A stretch of 64,000 nt of DNA from Nymphaea colorata (taxonomy: Eukaryota > Streptophyta > Magnoliopsida > Nymphaeales > Nymphaeaceae), in the NCBI RefSeq assembly GCF_008831285.2, contig NC_045143.1:25257662-25321661 (forward strand), read 5' to 3'. The notes under the pieces were generated by a model. It made no database searches and was not told where the DNA came from. It worked only from the letters and a program-made list of their open reading frames with translations. A program made the translations under genes and the position numbers. Position 1 is the stretch's first letter; every line of letters starts with the position of its first letter. This document shows positions 1-11,580 of this stretch, one piece after another.

Positions 1-3000
1 GGTTGTAAGCTTGAAAACGTCAACTGGCTCCCGGGTTTCTTTGCAATTGCATCACAAATTCAAATTGCTAGGTCTAAGGTCTATTGTGAAGGAAAGGTAA
101 CATTGTGATCTTCTTGGACATGATTTTAGCTCATGTAGAAACTTTCTGTTAAGACTAAGGTTTCAATCTTCTGCTTTTGTTTATGTATATTTTTCACAAG
201 TATGAATGAGATTAGAAAGCTTTTCAAGCAAGGCATTTTCAATCCTTTTTCTTTTGGATAGGGTTGAGTGGTAGTTAGTCCAGCTGCAATCATGCTGGGT
301 TCTTTGAGTCTGTGTGTATCTAAGCCTATTCTTTTTTTGAGATATGCCAACATGTCTTCAATGGATTGGAGAATGTTAAAAGAGTCTTTAGAGAAAGATT
401 AATTAAAACTTTATCTGATTCAAAAGAATCGAAGAGCTCATAATTCTCACAAAATGATGTACATCAAATATGAATATTCCAGTTTATTCTGCTCCCATAG
501 TCTTCATTATATTGATTGGGTATTTTGTTGATCAAATATTTAGATTTGGTTTCTGTGGTCTATCTAAACAAAAAAAATATATATTTAAGATTTGGTGCTT
601 CAATATTTATGCATATGAAAAGATGTGGCATACACATATAAATGGCTGCAGTAGAAAGCATTTCCCACATATCTAAACTAAAGCATTATGGTTCCATCTT
701 CTATCTATTATATTGATATGACATATATACTTCTTTTTATATTTGCTAGCAGCTTGTATAGATTCTTTGGCTCTATCAAGTTCCTTAAACAAATACACCC
801 ATAGTAGCTCCTTCTCTATCTACAGATTTTAATACCCTCACTAATTGCTCAGTGAACATGTCTATCTCTCTTTTTTGTTTTCCAAAAATCATCATCTTGA
901 ACAGGACTAATCATTGCCTTAACATCTTTTACAAGTCTTCATTCATTTGAAGGCCTTACAAATATCTGAGGTTTTCAATTTCTTGTGTTTTTATTGCAAA
1001 AAGACTTTTTTACTGTAAATAATATTATGAGATTTTCTATCAGCAAAATGAATTTTTCTTAATAACATCACAATATTATCATGAGAAAATGGTGTTATAA
1101 GTTCGGAGTAATGTTGTAAAACATGTATTATAGCTTGTACTGATTCGGCTCAAATTAAGGTATGTTAAAGAAACATATTGTAAAAAATGTGAACTTTTAA
1201 AAAATACAAGGATTTCAAAATTGCAATATAACAAAATCGGAAAAATACTTAAAAGAAGTTAATGCTGGAAAAATTATACTAGCTAAAAATGAAATAATAA
1301 TATGAGTATCAAGAAACGTTGAATTGCATAAAGCATTGTCACATATATCGTGTACTGGTATTGTACGGTGAAAAATTTCTCTGGTATAATACGTCAAAGA
1401 TGTATATCTCAGGAATATCTTGGGAAAATCTCGATAAATTTTTAAAAAATTTAAAACATTTAATAAATCCTGAAAATTATAAAAAACGAATAATATGCCT
1501 TGTTTTAACACTTTTTATTTTCTGGATTTTTTTTAAAAGATGTGTTTTTTTTCACGTTTTATACGGCTGACTTATTTTTCTCGTATAATACGCATTGTTT
1601 TTTCTTTGAAGTGCGTGAAGAGCATAAGGTGCTATGTAATGTATAATTACATTGCAATATAAGGAGTGTAATCTACTTTCAAGGGCATGTCTTGTGTTGT
1701 CCCATACCGTGGTTAAAAAAACACACATACACAAACACAAACACTCACACATATTTATATTATAACTACTGCATTTATCATATTGATTTTAATATTGTTT
1801 TTTTTAATATATGTTACTAAGTAGATTCTGTTGACTCAATTTAGATATATGGAATTGATGCTGCATCTGGAGCTGCTGTCACGGCATTAAATGTTTTGCC
1901 AAGGGATCACATTCTTGATCTTTGTGCTGCTCCAGGTAACTTGATTTTGTTATATGACGATTCCATTCTACTATTTTTATGTTTCTTCAAAGATTTGTTG
2001 CTCCCCATCAATTCTCCTTTTTCAATTTCTACAATTTAACTGATTTTCACAATATGTTACAAAGTGTAATAAGTTATACGAGTTGAGTGCAAAGTAAGGT
2101 TATAACAGAATGTAATATGTGGTAAAAAAAACACTTTTTTCTTTGAAAATTTTAAAAAAGATAAAAAATATAAAAATTCATTAAAAAGTTACTTGTTGAA
2201 AAGTCATTTGCTAGAGTAAATGACATTAGATATGAGAAGAGAAGACACAGTAATTGAAAATATATGCTATGAGGACATGTAGATAATTAAACTAAGTTTA
2301 AAACTTGACAATCTAAAGAGTGCATCTGTCCATGTTATAAATAACCTACAAACTTTACGTGATTTTGAAAAAAATGCCACAAAAAAATTGATTTTATTGC
2401 TTTTTCAATAATAATTTTTTTAATATATCTTAATCTTTTAGTAGTTTGTTTTAACATTACCTGTTTTGAATTTTATCATGTTTCAAAATTCAGATTTTTG
2501 TAGTTCTATTATTACTTTCAATTTTTAAATTATCTAAATTTTCCTGCCTGAGAAATATATCACCAAAAGTGTTTGTTGTGACAATGGTTTAAACATCTTA
2601 ATCATGTTAAAGTGCATATCTAACAAAGAGGAACGTGATTATGAATTGTATTGCATATAAACCAAATGAAATTTAGCCCAAATAAGTTCTAGCAGAAAAG
2701 CTACAAATAATAAGCCTGTAGCAACTTCCAATACATGAGTACTTGATGTGATACATTATTCTTTCCTCATGATATAAAGTTTTAGTCTTTAAGGTCTTAC
2801 TGTGTTATCCCATCAACTATTATATAGTGCTCCTTACAAGTCTTGTAGAAGATAACAAAAGAAAGACACAAACTCATACTAGATTAATTGCTCAAAATAT
2901 TGCCAGAAGTCATCAGTCGTGAGATAAAGATGGATCATCCTCGTTGAAAATAGCTGGAAATTTGGCATGACGAGAGAAAGTTCATATATTATGCAAGATT

Positions 3001-6000
3001 TAATAAACTATTATAGTGTATAACAGCATCAAATCTTTTATGCAATTGTGAATTAGAACAACTAATAATTTGATGCACTTTATTTTCTTATAATTGTCTA
3101 GTGATTGATTTATTGCATTTTTATAGCAGTTACAGTTTAATCTATCGATGGCATCAAAGACCCGAAAGAGAGGCCTGCCTAGCAATAACAAGGCTTTCTT
3201 AACCACACAAGTCCACGAACCATAAGAAGTATCAATACATGATAATTGATAAACAAAAATTGTTTGTCTAAAGTGATGCAGGAAGCTAATATCAGACCAA
3301 TGTTATTCCGTGCTGCAGACTTCAAATGAAAACAAATGCACTGTAGGATACCTGGTATAGTTGTAACTTGTAAAAGTATATAGTTTTTTGTTCCTAAAAT
3401 AATTTTACTATGAAATGAACCTTAAAAAACCAAAGTGCATTGGCTTTTCTAAAATTATTGGTTCTCTTTTAGATGAGTTAGAAGAGCTAATTATATCTAG
3501 CTATTTTTCATCAGCTTTGATCATACATTAATGGAAGGGTGAGAAATTTGCCATATTTTTCATTTTAAACATATTGTTATTTGTTGGCATAAACATGGAT
3601 CAAAGTGGAATACTGAATTGTGATGACATAGTGCACGGTGGATTCTAAAGGCCAAGGCAACTTGTCAATAAAAACTGTACTTTAAGTTCTTCAACACACA
3701 ACCAGTGTGCAAGCCCAAAGCTTAAGCAATTATGACTTTCAGACATGTTCAAGGTTCATCTGCATGTGGAAGCTCTACTGGCACCATGAAAGATATATGC
3801 TAAAAGCCAAATTAACATATTGATGTCTAATTGTGGTTGGCATTGAAGAGAAAGGAAACTGGAACCTTTAAGGGAAACAAAATCAACAACAGTTTAATCA
3901 CGTGGAAAATAGAAGAGATGAGTTGCAAATTTGCTGATCTACCATAATAACTAATGGTTGGTCATTATATTGTTTTAACTTTTAACATTCCTATGTTTTC
4001 AAGCTTGCAACTACATTCTCTTACCTTTGTTTTGGTGAACTGTACTTTGAAGAAAGACCCACATGTAAGAATCTTCACAAAATCACGTCTCTTCATCTAC
4101 AAATCAGATAGATTGAGAAAAGAGGATAGGAGAGAAGACAATGGAGGAAAGAGAGCAGTCAGCCAATGCAACCCTGCGTTCCTTAATCTCTATTATAAAA
4201 TTAACCTAATCAGGTTACAACAAAATGTACAAAAATATATGAACATTTACAAGAATGCCACTGCCTAGTATGTTTAGGCATGTGGATATAAGAGAAGTGG
4301 ATCGGGTCTGAACAGACCCGATCCCCCATACGAACAAACTTAACAGCCCCCCTCAAGTTGTGCATGAGATTTGATCATGCACAACTTGTTCTTCAATTCC
4401 CAAAAATGCTGCCCTGTGAGTCTTTTAGTAAAGAGATCAGCTATCTGTTCACTGGTGGATATATAGGTAGGCAAGATCTCAGCTTCTTCAACCTTCTGAC
4501 GAATGAAGTGTTGATCAATCTCTATGTGTTTGGTACGATTATGCAAAATGGGGTTGAAGGCAATTTTTATCACACTTTGGTTGTCACATAGTAATGATGA
4601 CTGAACAATAGGAAGATTGAGCTCTTCAAGCAAATGTTGTAACCATGACGCTTCAGCTGTCTGTGCAGCCATTGCTTTATATTTTGCCTCAGTGCTAGAT
4701 CGTGCAACCGCACGCTGCTTTTTACTGCTCCAACAAATGAGATTAGAATCAAGAAAAAGGCAAAAACCTAAAATTAATCGTCGGTCATCGGGATCTCCTG
4801 CCCAGTCTGCATCAGTATATGTATATATGCTATGTCCAAGATAAACGTTGGGACATTTTGTGTAGACCAGTCCATCGCCAAGAGTAGCTTTGAGATACCG
4901 TAAGATCCGCTTAGCGGCATCCATATGTCCTTCGGTGGGTGCATGCATAAACTGAGAGATCTGATTTACAGCATATACTATGTTTGGGCGAGTAAAAGTG
5001 AGGTACTGTAACATACCAACAATGCTGCGATAGAATGTAGGATTGGAATATACAGCAGTTCCATCAGAGGCAGTCAATTTAGTATTCAGAACACTAGGAG
5101 TAGTTATGGGTTTGCAATTAGTCATACCTGCCTTGTCCAAAAAATACAGTAATTCGTCCTATCAAGTTCAACACCCAAAAAATACCGTAATTCGCCGAGA
5201 TCCTTCATCTTGAATTCTTGCTTCAACATGTCTTTAACATAAGATATATGTGAAGAAGAATTCTCAGTTATAACAATATCATCAACATATATAAGTAACC
5301 AAGTGGTATCTTCTCTGGTATGATAGATAAACAAGGAGTGATCGAGGGAGCTTCGGAGAAAACCAACTTGTTGTATATGATGAGAAAACCGATCGAACCA
5401 TGATCTAGAAGCTTGCTTCAACCCATATAGACACTTGTGTAACTTACAAACCCATTTTTGAGGATCATGAGTAGTATATCCGGGTGGTTGCTCCATCTAT
5501 ACCTCTTCCTTAAGAATCCCATGAAGAAAGACATTTTTGACATCTAACTAATAAAGATGCCATCCATATGAGACTGCAAGAGAAATAATCACACGTATTG
5601 TTCCCATCTTGAAGACCAGACTGAATGTTTCATCATAATCTTCCCCATATTGCTGAGTGAAACCGCGCGCCACAAGACATGCTTTATGTCGATCAATGCT
5701 ACCATCTGGCTTATATTTCAGTTTGTAAACCCATTTGGACCCCACAACATTCTTATCAGCAGGACAAGGGACAATCTGCCAAGTCTGACACTCATGCAAG
5801 GCTGCCATTTCCTCATTCATAGCTTCAACCCAACATTTTTCCTTAGTCGCATGGTGATAAAATTTTGGTTCCACCTTTTTGCTGACTTCTGTCATAAATA
5901 GCTGAAAATCCAAAGAAAAATTGTAATAGCTCACCCATCTATCAATAGGATGACGCACGCGTTGTGATTGGCGTGGAACTGCAGTAGGAACTGATCGCCT

Positions 6001-9000
6001 AGAATACACCAGGCCTGAGAACCAATTATGTATAGGTGGATCATTGGACCGAGAAGATGAAGGTATGCTGTCCAAGGAAGTAGTGTTGTTCAAGGAACTG
6101 CTTACAAGTGTCTCGGGCTCATTAACAGCTTGCTCCTTGTACTCAGTCAACATTTCTGCCCCTTGTCTTAAGATTTCAGCATGTAGCCAAGTATCATAAA
6201 CCTCATTTTTGTCCTGGAGTGTCACAGAAGTAACCTTGGAATCCTGTAACATGCTTTAATAAAAAACAACATGCCGTGAAATATGTACATGTCTAGTTTT
6301 AGGGTTATAACACCTATAACCATTGTAGTTTTCAGCATAACCTATAAATCTGCACAAAACTGCACGATCTTGAAATTTGTTTCGTAAGGAAACATCAACA
6401 TGCACATAGCACACACATCCAAAAACACGCAACTCCTCATAATGTGGTTGTTCTTGATGTAATAGAAAAAAGGGTGAGCGCGCTTTCACATGGACAGTCG
6501 TATGAAAAGCCTCGGTCCACAATGTCATAGGTAAGTCTGTTTCATGCATCATGCTGAGCGCGTTTTCAACAATATGCCTATGTTTCCTTTCAGCAATTCC
6601 GTTTTGCTAAGGTGTATGCAGGCATGAAATTTGTCTAGTGATCCCATTATCTAGTAAGTACTCAGTAAATTCATTAGAAATAAATTCACCACCACCATCA
6701 TATTGAAAATGCACAATACTGGAGTATTTATTCCGAACCAAGGCATGAAATTGAGTGAACAAGCAGAAAACTTCTGATTTGTGTTTCATGAAATGGATTC
6801 AAGTATATCGGGAATATGAATCAATAAAAATGACATAGTATCTACTCCCAGAAGAAGAAGGAAGTGGAGCAGGCCCCCAAGCATCGGAATATATGATATC
6901 AAAAACCTTTGAAGCTCTTTTATTGATTAACTGAAAGGGGAGCGCATGGCTCTTACAGATATGACAACTTGAGCACATGCTGGACTCACTAACTGAACTT
7001 AGACTGGACTTATCTAAGAATCCGTCTGCAACAAGACTTCGAACAAAAGACTGACTACAGTGAGCTAACCGACCATGCCAAATGGATGGCTTATTATACT
7101 CTGCGATATTGACTTCACTATGACTTGGAAAACATGAATCTGAAGGGTGAGGTTTTGACAGCTGTGGAGCTTCTTCAAGGACATACATATTTCCTTTGCG
7201 AGTGCCTTCAGCGAATGTCTTCTTGGTTCGAGCATCCTTGACATAAACAGAAGACGGTGTGAATTCAACAAATGAGTGAGTATCATCAATAAGTTTAGAC
7301 ACTGAGATAATATTTTTCTTGACACTTGGAACAACAAGGACATTCTTTAATGGAATGGAAGAAGAGCCCATAGATATTTGTGTATTTCCAATGTGCGATA
7401 TTGTGTGATGGGAACCATCTCCCGTGACAACTGAGCCTTGATCTAAATAAGGGAAAACACTAGAGAGATTACCTGTGTCACCAGTAACATGGGCTGCTGC
7501 TCCAGAGTCCACATACCACTCTCCTTGCTCGTTTTGTTTCAAGTGGAGCTTAGATAGGGCCGTCATGAGAAGTTGTTGCACGTCTGTTGAAACATTTGAT
7601 GTCTGATTTGAGCCAGATGATGAAGCTAACCCTGCTGCTGCCTTGTTCTCACGCCTAACCTGATTATTTTTGTTCTGAGGGTTGTGCCAACATTCTGATT
7701 TTACATGCCCCCTCTTGTTGCAATAGAAACAAGTTGGAACCCTTCTAGATGTCGCAGAGGTAGTATTCATGCCTGGTGGTGTTGGGAGAATCCCTGTTCC
7801 CATTCCTGCCTGAGAAGTCCAAGGACGAGTGTGATTCCCTAGCAGTGCATGTGTCCCTGTGATCAGTACATTGTGGCTGTTGGAAGGAATCAAATTCTGT
7901 CGTTGAACACGACTAGCTTCGTGTTTAAAAAGCTTGACCTTCAGATCTTCAAAAGATGGGAGGGCAGGTAGGACTTCCAAGGCCATGCAAAAAATGTCAA
8001 AATCTATTCCCAGTCCACTCAAAGCTTGTTGCACTTTGTCCTTGTCGCTGACGGGATATCCAATGGCAGCAAGCTGATCACTTACACTTTTAATTTCATT
8101 CAAATATTCCAAAACTGTACGTGTTCCATGCTTGATGTCCTGAAATTGCCTTCTTAATTGCAAAAACCGTGCTTCCGATACTTGAGAATACATTGTCGCA
8201 AGGGTAGACCACAACTCTAGGGCTGTTAAATCATCATCAATGCCTCCTAATACCTCCTCTGACAAGGTAGAAGTAATATAGGCAACAAGAGACTGGTCGT
8301 GAGCCAGCCAAACTTCATATTCAGAATTGTTTTCAGTAAGAGTTTCATATTCAAATTTGATTTCACTCACAAGCGAAGCCCCAGCAACTTGATCTCCCAC
8401 TACGGTCTTCTTCACTTCAAGGTCAATATACTTTGGAGGTGCTGGAGTGGTGCCATCGATATGCCCATAGAGTCTATGACTTTTAATAAATGGGACAATT
8501 TGACGTTTCCAAGTCAAATAGTTACTATGATTCAGTTTTTGAGAGATCAGTTGGGAGAGAAAGCTGGACGATAGAAGAGAACGAGTCAGCTGATCCATAA
8601 CTAAAAAGGAGACGATTATGGCAGGCGATGTGAGCCAAGATTTAGGGCAGCGACAGATTAGGACTAATCGATTAGGGAAAATTGATTAGGGCAAATCACG
8701 CAAGATTTAGGGTAGAAACTGAAATGAGGGATAACCACGCCAGAAAAGAGGATTTAGGGCTAATCACATCAAACTGAAATCACTCACCGGAGGACGATGC
8801 AACCTGACTCTGATACCATGTAAGAATCTTCACAAAATCATGTCTCTCTGTCTGCAAATCAGATAGATTGAGAAAAGAGGATAGGAGAGAAGACAATGGA
8901 GGAAAGAGAGCAGTCGGCCAATGCAGCCCTGCGTTCCTTAATCTCTATTATAAAATTAACCTAATCAGGTTACAACAAAAAGTACAAAAATATATGAACA

Positions 9001-10088
9001 TTTACAAGAATGCCACCGCCTAGTATGTTTAGGCGTGTGGATATATGAGAAGTGGATCGGGTCTGAACAGACCCGATCCCCCATACGAACAAACTTAACA
9101 CCACAAACTACTAAATAAGAAGAATTATGCTCACAAGTTATAATGCAAAATAAAGTAATAGTTGTTGTTCAGTAACAACGAGTACAAGCATGATTAGATT
9201 ACTTCAATAGGGACACCAGTTGTAAGCATGAAAAATTATCAGTTAGTTAGAAAATCAAAGAAAGAATTATAGTACTAAAGTTTTTAACATTGAGAGAAAA
9301 ATATGGACTAATATATAGCAAAAGATAACATATAAACTGAAGAGCAAATTAATGAATATGTGGAGTTATGACTCAAATGACAACACTATACTTTTTGTAT
9401 CTTGCATTGACATTCATCCATTTAAATCTGCATAATTAAGCATGATTGAACCGTTTTAGGCATGCTTTATAGTTTATACATTTTTTGCTTGTGCTCCAGG
9501 CCAGCATCTGATTGCCATATTTTCTCTATATCAGGTGCAAAATTATGCATGCTTGCTGAACATCTTGGCAGCTCAGGTTCGCTAACTGGAGTGGACATTG
9601 CAAAAAGCCATCTGGCTGCATGCAGGACAATGTTACAAAAATATGCATTGGGAGGTCGTTGTAGGCTTTTTGTAGCTGATGGAACAATATTTTCCCTTTT
9701 GCCTTTGGGAACTTGCACAGAGGACCAACCAGTGATGGTAAAGGAGAAAAATTGTAGCACATGATAACTTGATACTTTTCTTTGCAGCAAGAGTTCAATA
9801 CACATTCAACTAAAGATATTGTGCAACATGTTAACTTACTATATCTAGTAATCAGAAAATGGTGATTGTAGAGGAAAGAAAGATGTTTATCAGGAATGGT
9901 CATCTAGAGTACCTTGGAGTGAAAGAAGAAAGTCTAAAGATACTAATAGAATCCAATTGAATGTGACTTCCAAAGCCAATACATGTGAATTGATCTTCTA
10001 TGGAAGGCATTCTGGAGTAATTGGACTAAGAAAAGAGCAGCTGTTTCAAACTAGAAAAGAAGAGGCTAATGATGGTGGATATGACAAG
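1..10088 (+). CDS. NSUN/RsmB-family RNA (cytosine-5) methyltransferase, partial gene, four exons
   Basis: Family enzymes transfer a methyl group from S-adenosylmethionine to C5 of cytosine in tRNA or rRNA. Exons that join in frame are 1-96 (5' end outside the window), 1845-1935, 9535-9737 and 9894-10088. All seen junctions are GT-AG, with phases 0, 1 and 0. Exon 1 encodes the stretch around NWLPGFFAI. Exon 2 encodes YGIDAASGAAV and DLCAAPG, and exon 3 continues with AKLCMLAEHL; together these form the SAM-binding motif I of the family (DLCAAPGxK). GVDIAKSHLAACR and the acidic VADGT fit motifs II and III. Exon 4 starts EWSSRVPWSERRK and ends GGYDK at a GTATGC donor, where relatives continue into the catalytic VLVDAECTHDGS segment. 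That segment and the catalytic Cys motifs were not found by eye, so the gene is either cut off or continues in unrecognised exons. The resemblance is to the plant NSUN group typified by At5g26180, from memory. No frameshift or stop is seen in the four exons. Confidence 0.8.
97..1844 (+). other. Intron of the methyltransferase gene
   Basis: This 1748-base AT-rich intron starts GTAACATT after GAAGGAAAG and ends TCAATTTAG before ATATATGGA. I see no gene in it. Near its 3' end (about 1722-1752) is a short CA-rich microsatellite. A weakly palindromic, TTTTTAAAA-rich stretch lies at 1190-1560. Confidence 0.7.
4064..4345 (-). repeat. Copia 3' LTR (left copy)
   Basis: 282-bp LTR beginning TGTAAGAATCTTCAC and ending CTTAACA. 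It pairs with 8819-9100 over its whole length with about eleven substitutions and no indel seen. It contains a perfect 11-bp inverted repeat at 4300-4323. Confidence 0.93.
4300..4323. repeat. Perfect 11-bp inverted repeat in Copia LTR
   Basis: Arms GATCGGGTCTG and CAGACCCGATC are separated by AA. The same hairpin-forming sequence is present without change in the other LTR at 9055-9078. Confidence 0.9.
4340..6798 (-). pseudogene. Copia integrase-reverse transcriptase-RNase H, broken by stops
   Basis: This continues the polyprotein in the same frame as 6799-8598 through 5496. Stops interrupt it near 6797, 6606, 6254, 5546 and 5497. Integrase core residues are visible at 6256-6789 (FQYDGGGEF, NGIAERKHR). 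Reverse transcriptase lies at 5122-6252 (VYKLKYKPDGSIDRHKA, CLYGLKQASRSW, and the catalytic LLIYVDDIV). After GVELDR a frame change with loss of sequence joins to the RNase H segment 4340-5140, which shows DADWAGDPDDRR, SSTEAKYKAM and the C-terminal TKHIEIDQHFIR. Most of the stops look like CAG to TAG or TGG to TGA changes. The deduced product cannot be full length. Confidence 0.88.
4346..4357 (-). other. Copia polypurine tract
   Basis: On the minus strand the bases just before the 3' LTR read TTGAGGGGGGC, a purine-rich run in the position where plus-strand DNA synthesis is primed. Confidence 0.7.
6799..8598 (-). CDS. Copia Gag-protease-integrase N-terminal part of polyprotein
   Basis: A 599-residue open stretch starting MDQLTRSLLSSS, 220 bases inside the 5' LTR. 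Residues about 20-235 are the Copia Gag (UBN2 type). Residues 290-303 are a CCHC zinc knuckle (CFYCNKRGHVKSEC). Residues 360-370 hold the aspartic protease motif YVDSGAAAHV. A GAG-pre-integrase zinc region (HGRLAH with CSSCHICKSH) follows at about 500-560, then the start of the integrase core. The frame ends at a TGA where relatives have Trp, and pol continues in the same frame beyond it. Gag and protease therefore look intact, while the polyprotein is not. Confidence 0.9.
   Translation of the reverse strand: MDQLTRSLLSSSFLSQLISQKLNHSNYLTWKRQIVPFIKSHRLYGHIDGTTPAPPKYIDLEVKKTVVGDQVAGASLVSEIKFEYETLTENNSEYEVWLAHDQSLVAYITSTLSEEVLGGIDDDLTALELWSTLATMYSQVSEARFLQLRRQFQDIKHGTRTVLEYLNEIKSVSDQLAAIGYPVSDKDKVQQALSGLGIDFDIFCMALEVLPALPSFEDLKVKLFKHEASRVQRQNLIPSNSHNVLITGTHALLGNHTRPWTSQAGMGTGILPTPPGMNTTSATSRRVPTCFYCNKRGHVKSECWHNPQNKNNQVRRENKAAAGLASSSGSNQTSNVSTDVQQLLMTALSKLHLKQNEQGEWYVDSGAAAHVTGDTGNLSSVFPYLDQGSVVTGDGSHHTISHIGNTQISMGSSSIPLKNVLVVPSVKKNIISVSKLIDDTHSFVEFTPSSVYVKDARTKKTFAEGTRKGNMYVLEEAPQLSKPHPSDSCFPSHSEVNIAEYNKPSIWHGRLAHCSQSFVRSLVADGFLDKSSLSSVSESSMCSSCHICKSHALPFQLINKRASKVFDIIYSDAWGPAPLPSSSGSRYYVIFIDSYSRYT
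8806..8818 (-). other. Copia primer-binding site
   Basis: On the minus strand this reads TGGTATCAGAGTC. It matches the plant Copia primer-binding site complementary to the 3' end of initiator tRNA-Met (TGGTATCAGAGC) for eleven bases and lies directly next to the LTR. Confidence 0.9.
8819..9100 (-). repeat. Copia 5' LTR (right copy)
   Basis: 282-bp LTR, the promoter-bearing copy for minus-strand transcription. It directly abuts the primer-binding site on its internal side and CCACA on its outer side. Confidence 0.93.
9055..9078. repeat. Perfect 11-bp inverted repeat, second LTR copy
   Basis: Identical to 4300-4323. Its arms carry no mismatch although the LTRs differ elsewhere at about eleven positions. 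Confidence 0.9.
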
Positions 10089-10405
10089 GTATGCTATCTT
10101 CCATGGTCATCTGGAAATTGTTTTTGTATCCCTCTCCCTTCACTTAATTCACTTAAGATGCCTCTGTTATTAATAAAATCACCCCACCTTATGTAGAACA
10201 GCTAAACAAGCTGCCATGTATGATTCTTTCTAAGCAAGTGCAGTTTCTCTTTGTAATGAACATGCATATTTTTGTATTCAAGATTTCCACTGGTTTGGCA
10301 GCATGTTTCCTATAAACTGATGAACTAAAAGCTTTAAAGATATCCCACTTTTGAGAGAACTTCCAAACAATAGAATTCCAGAATGACACCATGTGGGGTG
10401 TCAAC
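10089..10405. other. Sequence after methyltransferase exon 4, no gene seen
   Basis: It starts with the GTATGC donor of exon 4 and looks like intron. I found no exon encoding the expected VDAECTHDG segment. Confidence 0.5.
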
Positions 10406-10642
10406 TGTTGAGAAAACGTGCTACTTTAGATTTTAAAAGTGTTAGTATTTTGGAGTTTTATATGAGGTAGCTTTCAGAATTTTTAAATTTTGTTGGACTC
10501 TTTATGTAAAGGGTTAAACTTAACCCTAATCATTATTTAGTCTAATGAAAAGCAGCAGGCGACTGATTGAGGACTGCTACCTATTCTCTTTTCTCTCCTC
10601 TCGTTCCTCTCTTCTCCCTCTTCTCTACCTCTCTACGCAACA
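10406..10642 (+). repeat. 5' LTR of truncated Copia
   Basis: The right boundary is set by the primer-binding site. The left boundary is inferred from a TGTTGA start that pairs with the AACA end. No partner LTR is in the window. Confidence 0.65.
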
Positions 10643-11580
10643 TGGTATCAGAGCGGAAGACCTAGGACCGTGCTATCTAGGGTTTCACCCGGCTCCCCAT
10701 CTTCTCTTTTTCTCATCCCCTCATTCATGACAAGGTTGGACGTTTAAAGTTGTTGCTGCCTTCAAAGGATACGGTGGAATGTTTGGTGGAAAGGGGTTAA
10801 TCACGTTTAACATGTAAAACGTGATTAACACCCTTATGTTGTTGTCAAAGTCGTAAGGTTGCTGAAAACTAAATCTGATGTCGTCATTCAGATCTAGTTT
10901 TGGTGTATCAGATCTGATTCAGATTGCTGAAAAAAATCAAATATGATGTCGTCGTTCAAATCTACATGTTGCCATGTACTAGATATTATTCAGTTGCTGT
11001 GATAAAGAGGTTCAGATCAGAGAAACTCTGATCTGCCTAGTTGTGTGCTGCCCTTGAAGAAGTTTAGACCAGGTGAACTGATCTGCTTGGTCGTGTGATG
11101 CCTGGTGGATCCTCTTAGTTTAAACATCGTTGAAGTTGTGCGAAGCAGACAAGTTGGTATTGAATCTTGCTGTCAAACCTGTGCACGTTGGCTGCTAGCA
11201 ATCTGCATCTGGAAATTTATGTAGTATCTCTATAGCAATTGGTCTATCGTGGGGCTGTAGAGATTACAATTGCACAGATTTTCTTCTTCGTTGGTGATTG
11301 GCTTGACTTCTTTTTGTCAATACTTAGTCTACCGAGAACTTTTGAGATTTTATCATGGCTGCCAACAGATCTGAATCTGGAAATCAACACACAGAGGCAG
11401 GTGTTGAATACAAAGCTTTCTCCAATCTATTCATGTTTGGATCTACTATCAAACTTGATTGAACCAACTATGATATATGGGCTAGAACCTTAATGTTGTC
11501 AGTCGTTGGACATGGGAAGAAATATATACTGCAGGAAATGGTTTTCTGGACTTGTCTAGTTAATAAAAGGAAGTTCTGAG
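10406..11580 (+). mobile_element. Truncated Copia element: LTR, primer-binding site and broken gag
   Basis: A 237-bp LTR (10406-10642, TGTTGAGAAA to ACGCAACA) is followed at once by TGGTATCAGAGC (10643-10654), the initiator tRNA-Met primer-binding site. A leader of about 700 bases follows, then a gag start at 11355 (MAANRSESG). That frame meets a TGA after KLD at 11460; in-frame sequence resumes TNYDIWARTLMLSVVGHGKK, typical of Copia Gag, and ends at a second TGA near 11578. No protease, pol or second LTR was found, so this is a 5' fragment. It belongs to a different family from 4064-9100. Confidence 0.8.

Larger units (their letters stand above)
4064..9100 (-). mobile_element. Ty1/Copia LTR retrotransposon with target duplication
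   Basis: The element is 5037 bp and lies in minus orientation inside an intron. Two 282-bp direct repeats (4064-4345 and 8819-9100) begin TGTAAGAATC and end ACTTAACA. They are flanked by identical CCACA at 4059-4063 and 9101-9105, a 5-bp target-site duplication. A primer-binding site adjoins the right LTR and a purine run adjoins the left one, which fixes the orientation. Coding order on the minus strand is Gag, protease, integrase, reverse transcriptase, RNase H, which is the Copia order. About eleven differences between the LTRs by eye (near 4%) suggest a moderately old insertion. Several in-frame stops and a deletion make it non-autonomous now. Confidence 0.95.
1936..9534 (+). other. 7.6-kb intron hosting an antisense Copia element
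   Basis: The donor GTAACTTG follows GCTGCTCCAG and the acceptor is TATATCAG before GTGCAAAATTATG. The codon for Gly is split across the junction, restoring DLCAAPG-AKL. Removing the retrotransposon (4064-9100) and one CCACA copy leaves about 2.56 kb. The remaining flanks 1936-4063 and 9101-9534 are AT-rich and contain no recognisable gene. Confidence 0.75.

Noticed and set aside
9738-9893. Apparent frameshift between methyltransferase exons
   Set aside because: Choosing the acceptor TTTATCAG before GAATGG at 9894 restores phase 0, so a 156-base intron explains the stops.
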